A DNA stretch of 5,356 nucleotides, taken from NCBI GenBank assembly GCA_903941145.1, contig CAJANQ010000179.1, forward strand, positions 1 to 5,356, read 5' to 3'. Within the stretch, counting starts at the first letter, position 1. Every line of letters begins with the position of its first letter. A model generated the notes under the pieces. It saw only the letters and a list, made by a program, of their open reading frames with translations. It did no database searches and was not told where the DNA came from. Source of the DNA: an uncultured Actinomycetes bacterium (GTDB taxonomy: Bacteria; Actinomycetota; Acidimicrobiia; Acidimicrobiales; Microtrichaceae). Shown piece by piece: positions 5,191-5,356 of the stretch. Position numbers and translations under genes: made by a program.

Positions 5191-5265
5191 GGCGCAGTAG
5201 CCAAGTGGTAAGGCGAGGGTCTGCAAAACCCTTATGCGTGGGTTCAATTCCCACCCAGGCCTCCA
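5191..5265 (+). tRNA. tRNA-Cys (GCA), encoded CCA, mismatched acceptor stem
   Basis: A 75-nt cloverleaf: acceptor 5' arm 5191-5197; D arm GCC/GGC (5200-5202, 5212-5214); anticodon stem AGGGT/ACCCT (5216-5220, 5228-5232) with loop CTGCAAA and anticodon GCA at 5223-5225; a 5-nt variable loop; T arm GTGGG/CCCAC with loop TTCAATT; 3' acceptor arm CCAGGCC (5255-5261); discriminator U at 5262; and CCA at 5263-5265. GCA with U73 fits cysteine identity. The acceptor stem is defective: GGCGCAG against CCAGGCC pairs at positions 1, 2, 3 and 7, but 4, 5 and 6 are G:G, C:A and A:C. All other arms are perfect, so it may be a diverged phage-type tRNA, a pseudo-tRNA or a sequence error. Confidence 0.85.
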
Positions 5266-5294
5266 GGATTTTTTGCACACAGAACTTTTTTCGT
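5266..5294 (+). other. Inter-tRNA spacer with two T6 runs
   Basis: This 29-nt spacer between the tRNAs holds two runs of six T (5269-5274 and 5286-5291). There is no stem in front of either apart from the tRNA itself, so they are more likely spacer or processing sequence in a co-transcribed tRNA cluster than terminators. Confidence 0.4.
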
Positions 5295-5356
5295 GGGGCG
5301 GTAGCAAAGGTGGTCAATGCACCGGTCTGAAAAACCGGCTATGTGGGTCCGACTCC
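5295..5356 (+). tRNA. tRNA-Phe (GAA), 3' end cut by window edge
   Basis: Acceptor 5' arm GGGGCGG (5295-5301); D arm GCA/TGC (5304-5306, 5318-5320) with GGT-GGT in the loop; anticodon stem CCGGT/ACCGG (5322-5326, 5334-5338) with loop CTGAAAA and anticodon GAA at 5329-5331, decoding phenylalanine; a short variable region, CTAT; T stem GTGGG (5343-5347) with loop TCCGACT (5348-5354); then the edge. The T-loop reads T-C-C where nearly all tRNAs have T-T(psi)-C, so position 55 is C. The 3' T-stem strand and 3' acceptor strand lie outside the window and cannot be checked. Confidence 0.8.

Noticed and set aside
4829..5317. Minus-strand 162-codon frame containing WVGIEPTHKGFADPRLTTWL
   Set aside because: That peptide is the well-known false translation of the antisense strand of a tRNA gene, here the tRNA-Cys.

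Overview
The window looks like a chromosomal segment of a high-GC actinobacterium (Actinomycetota; an Acidimicrobiia-like lineage is my guess from the general look of the NrdA and NrdB proteins, not something I can prove here). It is very GC-rich with strong G/C third-position bias up to about position 5100. That bias also creates very long antisense open frames, which are not genes. The last roughly 250 bases have clearly different, lower-GC composition and do not look like the same DNA.

Layout: (1) 1-343, minus strand, the N-terminal 114 codons of a Nudix hydrolase that runs off the left edge. (2) 344-700, a divergent intergenic region holding a sigma70-type promoter (TTGACA, 18-bp spacer, TGTAAT), two NrdR boxes 32 bp centre to centre, and a leader of about 200 nt. 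The leader contains a possible H-type pseudoknot, a possible 16-codon upstream ORF and two hairpins. (3) 701-3199, nrdA, the large catalytic subunit of class I ribonucleotide reductase, with an ATP cone and all radical-chemistry and redox residues present. (4) 3269-4366, nrdB, the radical-generating subunit, with all metal ligands and the radical tyrosine. (5) 4368-about 5111, minus strand, convergent with nrdB with one base between the stops: a divergent Gfo/Idh/MocA-type oxidoreductase that has lost the usual catalytic residues and is broken off at its N-terminus. (6) About 5095-5356, lower-GC sequence with the end of an unidentified small plus-strand gene, a tRNA-Cys (GCA) with encoded CCA, and a tRNA-Phe (GAA) cut by the right edge.

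How it works together: nrdA and nrdB form one transcription unit making the class I ribonucleotide reductase that supplies deoxyribonucleotides. The paired NrdR boxes just after the promoter predict repression by NrdR when dATP/ATP signals nucleotide sufficiency; the nrdR gene is not in this window. The Nudix gene and the Gfo/Idh-like gene have no visible functional link to the reductase.

I did not find an obvious new multi-gene system. The points most worth a second look are the structured nrdA leader (pseudoknot and upstream ORF), the abrupt junction near 5095-5115 where two oppositely oriented genes both lose their N-termini (a chimeric join or a recombination point), and the irregular tRNAs to its right.
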